A DNA stretch of 64,000 bases from Undaria pinnatifida (lineage: Eukaryota > Sar > Phaeophyceae > Laminariales > Alariaceae). Shown here piece by piece: positions 30,693 through 41,629 of this stretch; within the stretch, counting starts at the first letter, position 1, and each line of letters starts with the position of its first letter. The stretch lies in assembly GCA_012845835.1 (NCBI GenBank), contig JABAKD010000028.1:14044648-14108647 (forward strand). Reading direction: 5' to 3'. Below the pieces are notes generated by a model. That model was not told the DNA's origin and did not search any database. It saw only the letters and a program-made list of their open reading frames with translations. The position numbers were made by a program, and so were the translations under genes.

Positions 30693-31984
30693 ACAGATTT
30701 AGTTGAGAGACGAGCGGAGATGGTTACGGTTCCGAGTTCCGAGGAGCGTTGAATTTGATGACCTCTTCTGCCTAGAACAGTTGAAACCAATCGCCAAGAT
30801 CCAGTGGTGCGAACGAGACCAGCGCCGCACATCACACGCGCACGGCTAACACACGTGGGCTGCTGTCAACTGTCAACATGTCAACTGTAACTGTTGCCCA
30901 AGCAATATGGTCCGCCGACCGAGGAATGAGCTGGCGGGTCTAGTTCAGCAGCAGCAGCAGTGATTGTGGATGGCGACACAGCTGCGTTGGAGGTGCGTGA
31001 AACCCAAAGACAACACGAAAACATACACACACGCACAAATCAACACGTACACTGCTGTATCACTGCTGTCTTTGTGCCGTCCGTGGTGAAAGAGGTGGGC
31101 CTACTCGTACCAACTTCTCGCCAGGGTCGCACGCGTGGTTTTCGTGGCTCCTACATCGGCAGCAGTGCTAGTCGTCGAAGATGTTATGGTCCTGTTGATG
31201 TCGCGTCCATGTCTGGTGCTCTTTTCTAGTGGTATCCATGAAAACATGCCCTAGCGTGTAGTAGATGATGTTAGAACAACAACAAGATGATCGCTAAGTG
31301 GTGTTCCTTTCCTTTACATCAAACCAGGTAGTATTTGTCACCGTAACCGCTTGCTTGAAAACGACAAAGAAAATTCCTCAAACACCTGATAAAGAGGAGA
31401 CGCGGCCCGAAGATTGTTCAGTATACCGCCGGTCAGGAACAGGTTATCGACCAGCGCTCTTGGTTTTTGCTAGCGCTCCTCACTCCACCTAAGACGCTAC
31501 GGGCACGCGTTGGACCCAGTTCGCTGATGCCCAAGACCAATTGAAAGGAGGTGATGCGGTGGTCGAATGCCATAATGATATGCGCTACTGTGATTACCCC
31601 GTCTGTCGTTCTCTTTGTCCTTGCGTTCTTGATGAACCTGTTATTGGCAACGAGCAGTTTTGACGCATTTAGGTTTGTGTAATGGCTACATGTAGACTGT
31701 GTGATGTTTCTGACTCGTAGGGCTCTCAATTTGGAACCCAGCGTATATAGGTTCCATCTCTTGACTGTGTTTCGTATGTGAACGTAGATGTGGCTTAAAG
31801 GTGCGGACATCCTTATGATTTGAGAATTTTGTGTCCGGGTGATTGTTGCTACACGTGTATGTTTTGGTTGATGTTCTAGACTTCGTTATTGTGTTGTTAT
31901 TTTCGCATGTGCACGTGTATGTGGTTTTAGTGTGCGTCCATCTATATGATTTGAGAATTTTGTGTCCGGGTGGTTGTTGCTGCA

Positions 31985-32395
31985 CGTGTTGTTGTTGTTG
32001 TTGTTCTCACATTAACTCGCATAATCAAGTCCGTGGTCACAGGACAGGCTCCAGTCACTCTGGAGCTGAGGAATACCCCAGGGAAAACACACACACACAG
32101 CCCAAGGTGGTACACGCATATATCACAGCTGACGCAATGCATGCCTCCACCAGAAACATAAAAAAGTAAAATCGGGAGTCAGTCTACGATGTGCCAGGTC
32201 CAGGCCGGTGCATACGTCTCACTACTCACGCCTGGAGAAACCAAATATTCCGATCGCCACCCAAGGAAGACTACCACGTATATATTACACGTAGTATCTA
32301 TCACTACGCATACGCACGACAGGCATAAGTCAATTGGAGAAAAAGAAACAAAGAAAAGAAAAGAAGATGAAGGAAAGGAAAGAAAAGAGAAGAAA
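31985..32395 (+). repeat. SINE-like repeat SLR, copy 1 (GTT head, purine tail)
   Basis: Starts with a (GTT)n run, continues with GGTCACAGGACAGGCTCCAG and a 7-bp hairpin (GCTCCAG, TCACT loop, CTGGAGC; about 32049-32067), then a roughly 300-bp body, and ends in a GAAAAGAAAAG-type purine tail. The same order occurs in reverse at 59815-60290 and truncated at 62683-62985. It sits inside the LINE leader, whose tandem unit resumes at 32400. Confidence 0.65.
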
Positions 32396-32539
32396 AAACG
32401 TGTATGCTTGGTTGATGTTCTAGACTTCGTTATCGTGCTTGTTTCAGAGTGGTGGTTCCGAGTACATCATGGTTGACAGTGCAAAACAGTACACATCCGC
32501 AAAACGTATTTGTCTACGCCGCGAAAACAGTTAGTTTCG

Positions 32540-33434
32540 GGGGGCTAAGAACGAAGCTGCGAGGGATGTTTGGCAATTGCAACGTTCCCCTTCGTACCTT
32601 TTGTCAAGTATGGTCAAATGGGCGGCGGGGTATATTGTGTTTTGCTCAGGAGCAGCGAGAGAAAAGCACGAAAAGAAGGGGAACCACGGGGTAGGCTTAG
32701 CTGTTAGAGAGTCTATCGTGGCAAGAATGGACAAGGGCGACGTCGCGGTTGAGTGCATCAGTGCTGGATTGATGAAGGTTCGCATCCAACTCAAAGGGAA
32801 ATATAACGGTGTGTCTTTCACTGTAGGCTATGCTCTCACTCTCGACAAGAGCACCAGCGAAAATGATTACTTTTGGAGTTAACTTGACGAGGTGGTCAAG
32901 GGGGTACCCAGTAGGAACGACCTCCTTGTTCTGATCGACGCAAATGCTCGTACAGGCTTGAGAGCGATCGGGTGGACCGACAGCAAGGTATTGGGTGCAT
33001 ACGGACGTGACGAGCTGGACGACAACGGAGAGCGACTAATAATTCAACTGATAACAAACTCGCCCTCCTCAACACGTACTATGCTACTACACCTGCTCGT
33101 GGTATATCGTACACGTTTCAGAGTCCTCACCGAGGAAAGGCCCAGTACAGGCTTGACTACATACTGACACGGCAACATGATAGACGATTGGTACGTGATG
33201 TCACTGTGCAGAACCCACTCAGGGAGAACGCTGAGTCGGACCACAACCACATATTCGAAAATACTCGCTTTTTGGGCCGCATCGCATCAAATCGTCCAAA
33301 GAGAGTTATCAAAAACCGGCGAGCTAATAATCTACCAAGATTAATGGCGGACCCGCATCTCCGGAAGAATTTGCTTAACGCGATAGCAGCCAAGCTAGCC
33401 TTTACCCACCCGGAATACTATTGCCGGAAGCATT
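32540..33434 (+). pseudogene. LINE endonuclease-like region, frameshifted
   Basis: Pieces in successive frames read as an APE-type endonuclease. They include a FGNCNV stretch near the start, GVGLAVRES near 32690, NDLLVLIDANAR near 32915, and an SDHNH-like ESDHNHIFENT near 33235. An in-frame stop at about 32880 and shifts near 33050 break it. In active LINEs this domain nicks the target DNA to prime reverse transcription. Confidence 0.6.
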
Positions 33435-33499
33435 GATGACATGGCATCATTACTGACCGAGACGCTACTGTCAAATGCGGCCGACATAGGGCCCCCTAC

Positions 33500-35012
33500 T
33501 TGGCGCAAACAAGTACCGGGGTCTGGTGTGTGACCGAGGCGACGGAAGCGGAGTTGAACGCACGATGGCAGGATAGGGAAGTCGCGAGGAAACGGGTCCG
33601 TTCTGCTCCAAACGATCGTGGTCGACGGCCAGCCTTGAAGGCGACCACCAAACAGGTGAAACGCACGTGGGCAGAAGCTGTTCAGAGGTTCTTCGAAGAT
33701 TGCGTTAGCCAACTCGAAGGGCGTATCCGAGAAGGTGATCAAATTGGTTTCTACAAACACCTCAAGGGGAAGGATGTGGAAGGGAAGAGGACGTTTAACT
33801 GGCAGTAAATCAAAGACGAGGAAGGTCGATTTCTTCGGGATAATGCCCTCATCCGCGAGCGATGGGTTAGGTGGTTTCACCAAACGCTTAATACCAAGTC
33901 GCCGACCCTTGAACCGAGCATTGTGGACGAGCTTTAGCAGTGGCTTCCGTGCAGACCATTGGACGATGTCCCGTCTAGGTACGAAGTATAGGAGGCGATC
34001 CCTGCGTTGGCAAACCGAAAGGCGGTAGATCCCGATGGTCTCCCGGCCGAGCTCTTGAAGGTTTTCGCCGACGAAGGAGAATTAAACACTCTCGGAAAGT
34101 TCCACGATATCATCGTCGCTGTGTGGAGGGGAGGTGGCGTACCGCAACAATGGAAAGATGCAACGATTAAGGTGCTTCACAAGAAGAAAGGTCGGACTGA
34201 GTGTGGCAATTATCGTGGCGTCTCCTTCGTGGCTCACACCGGCAAAGTACTGCCCAAGTTTATCGCGGGTCGCCTGAGTGACTATTACGAACGCGAGAAC
34301 ATTCTGTCGGAGGAACAGTGTGGGTTCAGACCCCAACGCTCGACGGTTGCCATGATGTTCGTCGTACGACGACTGCAGGAAATGGCGCGAGAGAAGGACA
34401 CCCCTTGTACTTGTGCTTCATCAACCTCACTAAAGCATACGACTCCGTCGACCGAACCGTTCTGTGGGATGTCCTTGCTCGTTTTGGCGTGCTACCTAGA
34501 ATGCTCGCCGTCATCCGCCAATTCCACGACGGCATGCAAGCATGCGTGCGGTTGGATTGTGCAGGGTGCTCGACTAAGTTCGACGTGGGGCAAGGTCTCA
34601 GGAAAGGATGCGTGCTCGCGCCACTGCTGTTCAACATGTTTGTCACGGTGGTACTGCGTGGTGCCGAGAAACGCTTCCTTGATGATGCAGCCATCACGGG
34701 CAATATGGTGCAGCTCCAACGAAAGGAGGAAGGCGAGAAGATGGGCACTTCATGCACAGGCAACGTCGACGGGCGGAGGGGAAGGAGGGGGAGGAGGTGC
34801 AGAGATTGTGGGGTATGCTGTACGCGGACGATGCGGGCATCGTATCGCATTCATCAGAAGGGCTGGAGAGGATGATGACGGTGATTGTGACTGCGTACTC
34901 GGCGTTCGGGCTAACTGTCTCTGAGGCGAAAACAGAGATTATGTGCCTGCAAACCAAAGGTGGGGGGAAGGTGTCGTTCACAATCAATGCAGCCGGCCAG
35001 GTATACAAATAA
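33500..35012 (+). pseudogene. LINE reverse transcriptase, copy 1, inactivated
   Basis: The RT domain is spread over three frames. After a leader (33500-33808) with stops at about 33808, 33935 and 33991, RT motifs follow: [11 protein letters not shown] (34030), [19 protein letters not shown], motif A as [13 protein letters not shown] (34420), [14 protein letters not shown] (34595), and motif C as LYADDAG (34818). Frameshifts occur near 34402 and 34760. In motif A the expected catalytic Asp of FIDL is Asn (codon AAC), so the enzyme would be dead even with frames repaired. The coding ends at a TAA (35010-35012), after which the same frame continues. Confidence 0.78.
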
Positions 35013-35024
35013 ACAATCGAGTTT

Positions 35025-35585
35025 GTGTACTTGGGCGTGGCTATCACCGCAAACAGAGACCTTAGCACTGAAATAACGCGGCATCTTCAGACGGTATGGG
35101 CGTGCTTCCAACGGAAAAAGATGGAACTCTATGATCGCCCGGGTGTGCGATTACGGTTGAAGGTGCGGTTGCTGAAAGCTGAGGTGATCGAGAGACTGCT
35201 TTACGGTTGCATGACGTGGAGCCCGAACAAGCCTGACTATGACAGGCTACGACGGGTTCATCACTCCATGCTCCTCCGATGCCTCGGATGGCGGAAACGG
35301 AAGCGCGACGACCACACCCTATCGTACGTTAACGCGCTTGCCAAGACAGCTTCCGAAAGCAAAGAGGCAATAGTGCGCAAACCAAGGATATTGTTTGCGG
35401 GATTCGTGGCACGTATGGGGGAGGAGCTTCTGCAACAGAGGGTAACCTTTGGGGAGCTTGTTGGGGGTAAGGGCTACTCAGGGGGGCAAGAGAAAGACTG
35501 GATGGATCATCTGAAGGAGGATATGTTGGTCTTTGGAATGGGATTCGAAGGACAGCGAAAGGCTGCTCAGAAGGCTGGCAAATGA
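35025..35585 (+). pseudogene. LINE C-terminal domain, copy 1
   Basis: This 186-codon frame lies directly after, and in phase with, the RT end, separated by one TAA. It has the typical LINE post-RT sequence: EFVYLGVAI, LLYGCMTWSPNKPDYDRLRRVHHSMLLR split over about 35190-35280, and a terminal QEKDWMDHLKEDMLVFG. It is the best preserved part of the copy. The stop separating it from the RT is also present in copy 2 at 58776-58778. Confidence 0.65.
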
Positions 35586-35692
35586 TTTCGACGAGTAGAG
35601 GAGGGAGCCGGGTTGTACATGCGAAATTGGCATGAAACCGAAAGACACAGTGCTGCAGAGCGACACGCAAAGGCTGCGGCAGCGCCATCCCC

Positions 35693-36010
35693 CACGTCTT
35701 TAAAACTCCGCCCTCCCTTCACCGGTTATTCGACTTGCACGATTGACTTGATAAACTGATGCATTTCCTTCCACAGCTGTCAGATTATGTCCCCCTCAAA
35801 AACGGATTTTATAGATTCCGCGCACAGACTGACTAACATCACCCTGTTGACCCTGATAGCTACACTGTAGTTACAAGGGGAGTCGCCGACCTAAATCCTT
35901 AATGAGGACACACAACCCGTGATACGCGCGATCGGAGTATCACACACAGCTTGCAAATATGAGTTTCGAAAAAATATTCGATCTCACAGCTGGAGTGTTT
36001 TTTTTCTATA
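35693..36010 (+). repeat. GTR repeat copy 6, truncated, abutting the LINE 3' end
   Basis: A C-strand copy starts at CCCACGTCTTTAAAACTCCG, just after the LINE 3' end, and runs to the constant end CACAGCTGGAGTGTTTTTTT at about 35989-36008. Confidence 0.8.
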
Positions 36011-36150
36011 TATAGACTACATTTTTAATCTGCTTATTGAAAACATTGATGTGGACGAAGTAGTAGGTGCTTCATCGGTGCGATCGCTGGATCGCGATAT
36101 ATTTGCGGGTGACATGTGATGAGCTGTAAGAGGTTTAAACGCGACAGATA
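36010..36150 (+). repeat. Dispersed repeat adjacent to a GTR end (second copy 54905-55075)
   Basis: Contains TTCTATATATAG, GCTTATTGA, ACGAAGTAGTAGGTG and ACGCGACAGATA in the same order as at 54905-55075. In both places it abuts the AT-tailed end of a GTR copy, but on opposite sides. Confidence 0.6.
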
Positions 36151-38370
36151 GATATGTGTTGAATGATTGGGGATAAAGCCGACGACTAGCTCTTTCTACC
36201 TTAACAGTAGGGACACGAGGTGGATTTACATCACCTGATACCCTAGTTGTACCGTGTGAGTATTGCGTTTCGGCGTGATATTGACTCAGTAACGTTCGTT
36301 GTCTCCGTTAACCTACCACGTTTTGGCATGATTGATTGTCGGCGTTGTTTATTTTTTTAAATACTTTGGTTTATATAACTCCAGCTGTTTTACGGACACA
36401 ACCAACACGAAGAAGAGGAAGAAGATTCCGACATAAGGCATAATAAGGCCGGTGGGGAGAGAAATAAGGGAGCAAATAAAAATAAAGAAAAAAAGAAGAA
36501 AAAAAGAAAGGACGACAACAAGTCATTATTAGAGTATACTGTCGCGTTCGCGCTACCCCTATTTAACTCAACGTAAAACAAATAAACGAGGCAGAAGGTA
36601 CCACTCGCTGTATGTAGAGGGTTCAGGGCTATAATAAAACACGATCAACTTAATTAGTCGAACTGATATCAGAGCCATCCCACGGTACGGTCGCCCCGGT
36701 GGCGTATCAGGTTATCCTCGAGCCTGGTATAGGTCAGTTTCGTGAGTTCGAGCCCCCCCCGGGTGCATACACGTATGAATTCGTGGGGACTTTTCTTGTC
36801 CACAAATAGACTTGCGGAAAGCGCAAGAGCATGAATTAGCAACACTCGATGAAAAATCGACGAGCAGTGGGAATGTTGAACCCTATGCGCGATGTAAATT
36901 CAAGGCAAGAACCGGGGGAGAGAAGGGAAGGCACCTGTGACCACGGCTTGTGCAGAAGCTGGAAAGTGGAAGTGTGCCAAAAAAAAAAAAAAAAAAGTTG
37001 CAGCATAAAGTTCCTGAGCTCCTGACATGAGGAACTCAATATCTCACCATGAAAATGACTTGGAAGGCATTTGTTCGCACAACCCGACGAAGCTTCTATG
37101 CCTTAGTCCAGAAATACAATGTACGCGTGAAATTACTCCTTTGACCGGCAGTTCCTCACATGACGAACTCAATCCCCCAGGGACGTTTTATCGCATTCCT
37201 ACAACTGAAACGCCTACCGTTTCTGCATGAGCCTACAGCTGTATCAGTACAGCTGTTCCCCTCCCCCGCCCCCCCAGTTTCCCTTGGTTGCTGCTCTTGT
37301 CGTCCTCTGCTGTGAGGCGCTGCCATCTCTTCTCTGCCTCGCCCCTGTGCCATCTCTTAGTAGAGCGGTCCGCCGCGTCGACGATCCCCTGGTGTCAGTT
37401 CCCACTCCCTCGGCCATTCCACAGTAGTCGTCTTTAATCCGAACAGTAAAGGCGAGCTATCCGTGGACCCCTCCGTTGCTTCGAATACCCTGAGACCGCC
37501 TTAGACTACCAGACACTGGCCCAGTTCTTTTATGGTTGGCCTCGTCATAGTAGGGTCGTCATAGAAGGGTTCACCCCGCCATAGTAGAGTTTAAAAATAT
37601 GAAAACCACAGCAGTAGTACGACTGCATGCAGCAACCACGCGATACGTACCCTACAAAGTGCATGTTACCTGATGTTTTCAGCATGTTACGCACTATGTG
37701 TACAGTGCCTTTCTTTGTCGTACGCAGTAAAGCCTTTTATATTGCTGGTACTACCTCCTACCAATGAGTTTCCTTCTTGCACAGTGCCCTGTTACAGCAT
37801 ATCATATATAGTTCAGCTACAGTAGTACTATTCTTTGGTGTGTTCCATCCCGTTCTCCCCTGGCCTTGCCCTGCCCAGAAAAGAAAACGCTCATCCCAGC
37901 TCTTTTTTTTGTTCTGATCTGCCGTGCTTATTGCCTTCGCTCACTCAGCCCGCTCGTTTAGACGTTCCCTGGTTCTAATCGCCTTCGCTCACTCAGCCAG
38001 CTCCCTTGCACATGCGGCCGTTCGTTGACACTCAATTTCAATGCCACTGTCGGCTTAATAATAAATTAAAATGCCTCTCGCGGCCTTCTGTGTGCTGGGC
38101 TTGAAAAAATATTGAGAATGACCACGCCATCACCACCACCACCACCGCCACAACCGTCACCGCGGCAGGGACATGTACCGAGTATAACTTGGTGGCGATG
38201 GTGGTGGTGGGTGGGCGGGCGGGTGAGTGGATGGTGGTGATGGCGGAAACATAGAGTTCCTAGGAGGTTTTGTTGTTTATACTACACTTTATTGAGGACC
38301 CTTTTTGCAATGGCCGGAGTCACTCGTGCGAGTGACTCCCTGGTCCTTTCTGGTCTTAAGCTTTGGTACT
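36150..38370. other. Stretch without recognisable genes
   Basis: At 36690-36770 there is a tRNA-like segment with A-box-like GGTGGCGTATCAGGTTA and B-box-like GAGTTCGAGCC, probably SINE-derived. A poly-A run lies at 36978-36996. At 38120-38225 CACCACCACC faces GGTGGTGGTG and could fold. Frames at 37027-37230 and 37227-37427 show nothing recognisable. Confidence 0.4.
38316..38339. other. Perfect inverted repeat (11-bp arms)
   Basis: GGAGTCACTCG, TG, CGAGTGACTCC. It lies 40 bases before the next GTR copy. It may be a structural or protein-binding palindrome; no gene context explains it. Confidence 0.8.
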
Positions 38371-38379
38371 ACTATAACA

Positions 38380-39660
38380 ATAAAAGTACACTTCAGCTGT
38401 GAGATCGAATATTTTGTCGAAACTCATATTTGCAAGCTGTGTGTGTGATACTCCGATCGCGCGTATTGCGGGTTGCGTGTCCTCAACAAGGATATAGGTC
38501 GGCGACTCCCCTTGCAACTACAGTGTAGCTATTAGGGTCAACAGGGTGATGTTAGTCAGTCTGTGCGCAAAAACTATAAAACCCGTTTCTGAGGGGTACA
38601 AAATCTGACAGCTGTGGAGGGAAATGGCATCAGTTTATCGAGTGAATCTTGTAAGTCGAATATCCGGTGAGGGGAGGGCGGAGGTTAGAAGGACGTGGGG
38701 GCCTTGTTTTGATTAAAAGGGAGCGGGGGTGGGGGGAGGGATGGGGGCGGGACGGGGGGGGGCAGCTCAATTTGTGCGTGGAAAGTATATGTCCTTCAAG
38801 GGGATAACTCTGACGGTTTTGGAAAGAATGCACCAGTTTATCGTAGGGGTGGGCGGGGAGCGGGACGGGCGTGGCAGCTCAATCTGTGCGTGGAAACTAT
38901 ACATCCTTTAAGGGGATAAATCTGACGGCTGTTGGAAAGAATGCACCAGTTTATTATGTATATCATGTAAGTCGTACAACCAGTGAGTGGAGAGCGGAGT
39001 GTTCGAGGGGGTGGGGGTGGGGTGGCGGGGGGGGGGGGGTGTCGGGGGGCGGGCGGACGAAAATGCTTTAGGTCGCATAGATTTAGGGGTTTGCTATACG
39101 CGTGGTGCTTGGTCTAGGCGATGGCGCGGGTGGTGGGGAAGGAGGGGGCGTTGGAGAGGGGGGGTTGGGGGGGGGGGGGGGATTGCAGAAGCGGCATGAA
39201 TGGCTCTAGAAAGATAATGAAGTGATATCCAGTGCGTGGAAGTGTTTATTACTCTGGCGGATTTCGATATCAAGTGGGGCGTTTGAGCAAGAGAAAGCGG
39301 GAAGAACAAAAAAAAAAGGCGGGGGAGGAAGGGGAGGGGGGGGGTTCAAGAGATTTAGATCACATATAATATTTCGACAAAATATTCTATCTCACACCTG
39401 GAGTGTATTTTCATTTTTTTGACTAATATATAAATACCCTCCAGAGAGCTGTGAGATCAAAGATTTGGTCGAAGCTCATATTTGCAAGATTGTGTGTGAT
39501 ACTGCGATCGCGCGTATCAATCATTTATGAAGGTGCTTGCCATACGCGCGGTGCTAGGTCTTGGCGATCGTGCGGGTGGTGGGTAAGGAGGGGGCGTTAG
39601 AGGGGGGGGGAGGGGGGGTTAATGAAAGCTACGTCACGGATGGCTGGAAAGATAATGACG
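38380..39660 (-). repeat. GTR repeat copy 7, with an internal end-to-end junction
   Basis: Starting from the constant end (CAGCTGTGAGATCG at 38394), the copy runs through the GATCGCGCG block, tandem GTGCGTGGAAACTAT modules (38765, 38887), G runs at 39018-39029 and 39160-39181, and the CTAGGTCTAGGCGAT-type and GGATTTCGATAT-type modules. At 39375-39415 an oppositely oriented end (CTCACACCTGGAGTGTATTTTC) meets a further plus-reading end at 39445-39520, so at least two copies are fused. Confidence 0.7.
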
Positions 39661-40430
39661 TGATTATCAGAGATGCTGCTTGTCAGTAACAATGATGTCG
39701 TTACTTGATAACGCTTAAAAGTCTTCTGGTATACATTGCGAGTTGTTCGTACAACAGACAGTTACAATAAGTAAGTCTGTTAGTTGTCGTTTATCGATGC
39801 AGTACGTAGCAAGCACAAGTCTCAGCAGCGATATCTTGGATACATGATGCACAGCAGCTTGCTGGTTAGTCATATCCAAAAGCTGGTACATGTAGTACGT
39901 ACGAGTAATGTTGGTACAGAAAATTTGCGGCGAAATAAAATACCCGGAGCAACATGTATCGAACATGATTTAGGTTAACGGTCGGGACGTTGACTCAGCT
40001 AAGCTCCCAGAAGCAAACCTCAGGGAACATTGCCATAGGTACGGTAGACCACGAGCAAGCCTCAGGAAACGTTGCTGTAGGTAGATCAGACATCTACCCG
40101 TAGAGTACATATGTCCGTAGCATACGCATTGTGCCGCCTCGATCTGGTGATGGCCAGGCCTACCTCGATCGCTCCTCTTTGCTCAACATCAGCTCTCATC
40201 TGCTGAGAAAATAAATCATCAATCAACATATCGGCCTGGGGTCGCCGAACAACGTCTTCTCTGCTAGAGCCCTCTGCTCTTATAGGCTCACCTAACCGTG
40301 GCCTTCGTTTGCCTCGAATCATATATAGTCTGTAGGCTGTGTCTTCATCGGGTCATCCGAAAGCAAGCCTACGAGCGTACACCAGCTAAGAGCTGATACA
40401 CGCCACATGCCACCTAAAGTTCAATAGGTT
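39660..40430. other. Stretch without recognisable genes
   Basis: A minus-strand frame at 40086-40322 (78 codons, rich in Arg, Asp and Glu) reads more protein-like than its surroundings but matches nothing I know. It could be an exon fragment of an old transposon. Confidence 0.3.
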
Positions 40431-40454
40431 ATGATCAATAGGTTATAGCCTCGA

Positions 40455-41345
40455 GAGTTTCAAAGAAGAAATAAATAGTGATATCAATTGTGTAAAAGTG
40501 TTTATTACTCAGGCCGAATTCGATTGTAAGTGGGGCGTATGAACAAACTGGGCGGGGAAAAAATATACTCCGGAGTATATTAAAAGAAAAGCGGGGGGGG
40601 GGGGGAAGGAGTGCGGAAATGAGTTGGAGCTACGGCATGGATGGCTAGAAAGATAATGAGGTGGTATCAGCTGGCTGGTAGTGTTTGCTACTCTGGTAGA
40701 TTTTGCTTTTAGGTGGGGCATTTGAACAAGAGGGATCGGGGGGGGTGGGGGGGGGGGGGGTGGCGCGCGGGACATTTCAATATGTGCATGGAAACTTTAA
40801 AAATCCGGACACATCTGACGGTTGTAGCAAGAAGACATCAATTTAGATCACCTGCCTGGTAGTAATGTTGATTATCCTAGAAGGTTTGATCTTTGATGTT
40901 TGATGTTGTACGATCGTATGCGACCCAGTCTTATAGTAAACGACTTGTTAAAGCTTCATAATCTGTTATTGTACATGGATCGAAAGCTAGAATATTTCAA
41001 TCGATAAATACAATCATGTGAATACCATTATTTCTGACATACATCGCTAATTATATTAGCTAATTAAATTAAAAGAAAGAGATACATATTGGAAAATACA
41101 ACAGGCGAGGTGATGTAGTCATGCAATGTCACCGCCATTGAGCACGAGAGGGAGAAATGGGATTCGTCAGTGTTTCGAAAGAAACGCTTATGGTACCCGC
41201 TCTCAATTACGTTACTTGGTTAGTCATACTTCGCTTGGCATAGATAGGTTGGGGGACGATCATGCAGATGGTAAGTACGAAATACCCTACGTGGTAGATT
41301 GGTAATAATGTGGTTTGCCGCAATTCAAAATATTTGCCTGTACTT
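40455..41345 (-). repeat. GTR repeat copy 8, distal modules
   Basis: Contains the GTGTTTATTACTC...GGCCGAATTCGATT module, G runs at 40593-40603 and 40738-40760, and the AT-rich distal module with GGCGAGGTGATGTAGTCATGC (about 41104) and GGGACGATCATGCAGATGGTAAGTACG (about 41252). No constant end is present here. Confidence 0.65.
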
Positions 41346-41369
41346 CTTATTCACACTATTATTATTATT

Positions 41370-41629
41370 GAAAAAACAAACAAACATTCCAGGTGTGCGA
41401 TTGAATATTTTGTCGAAACTCGCCATTGCAAGCTGTGTGTGATACTCCGATCGCGCGTACTACGAGTTGTGTGTCCTCATTAAAGATATGGGTCAGCCAC
41501 TCCCCTTGCAACTACAGTGTAGCTATCAGGGTCAACAAGGTGATGTTAGTCAGTCTGTGCGCGGAAACTATAAAACCCGTTTTTGAGGGGGGCAAATCTG
41601 ACAGCTGTGGAAGGAAATGCATCAGATTA
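41370..41629 (-). repeat. GTR repeat copy 9, truncated by a TIR element
   Basis: Runs from an AT-rich tail with ATTCCAGGTGTGCG (41386-41400) through the conserved blocks to GGAAATGCATCAGATTA, where the TIR element at 41630 begins. Confidence 0.7.

Larger units (their letters stand above)
31168..35690 (+). mobile_element. Non-LTR retrotransposon (LINE) copy 1, near full length but decayed
   Basis: The 5' part (31168-31960) is a non-coding leader whose second copy is at 52755-53760, including one or two of the roughly 100-bp tandem units seen there. It is interrupted by a SINE-like insertion (31985-32395). Endonuclease-like coding begins near 32540, reverse transcriptase spans about 33500-35010, and a C-terminal domain runs to 35585. 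The 3' UTR ends near 35690 (CGGCAGCGCCATCC), which matches the 3' end of LINE copy 2 at about 59500. Several stops and frameshifts make it inactive. The domain order and RT sequence suggest an APE-endonuclease LINE of the RTE/L1-like group. Confidence 0.75.

Noticed and set aside
34326-34850. Long minus-strand frames opposite both LINE RT regions (also 58319-58837)
   Set aside because: Antisense of RT sequence; the plus strand has the RT motifs.
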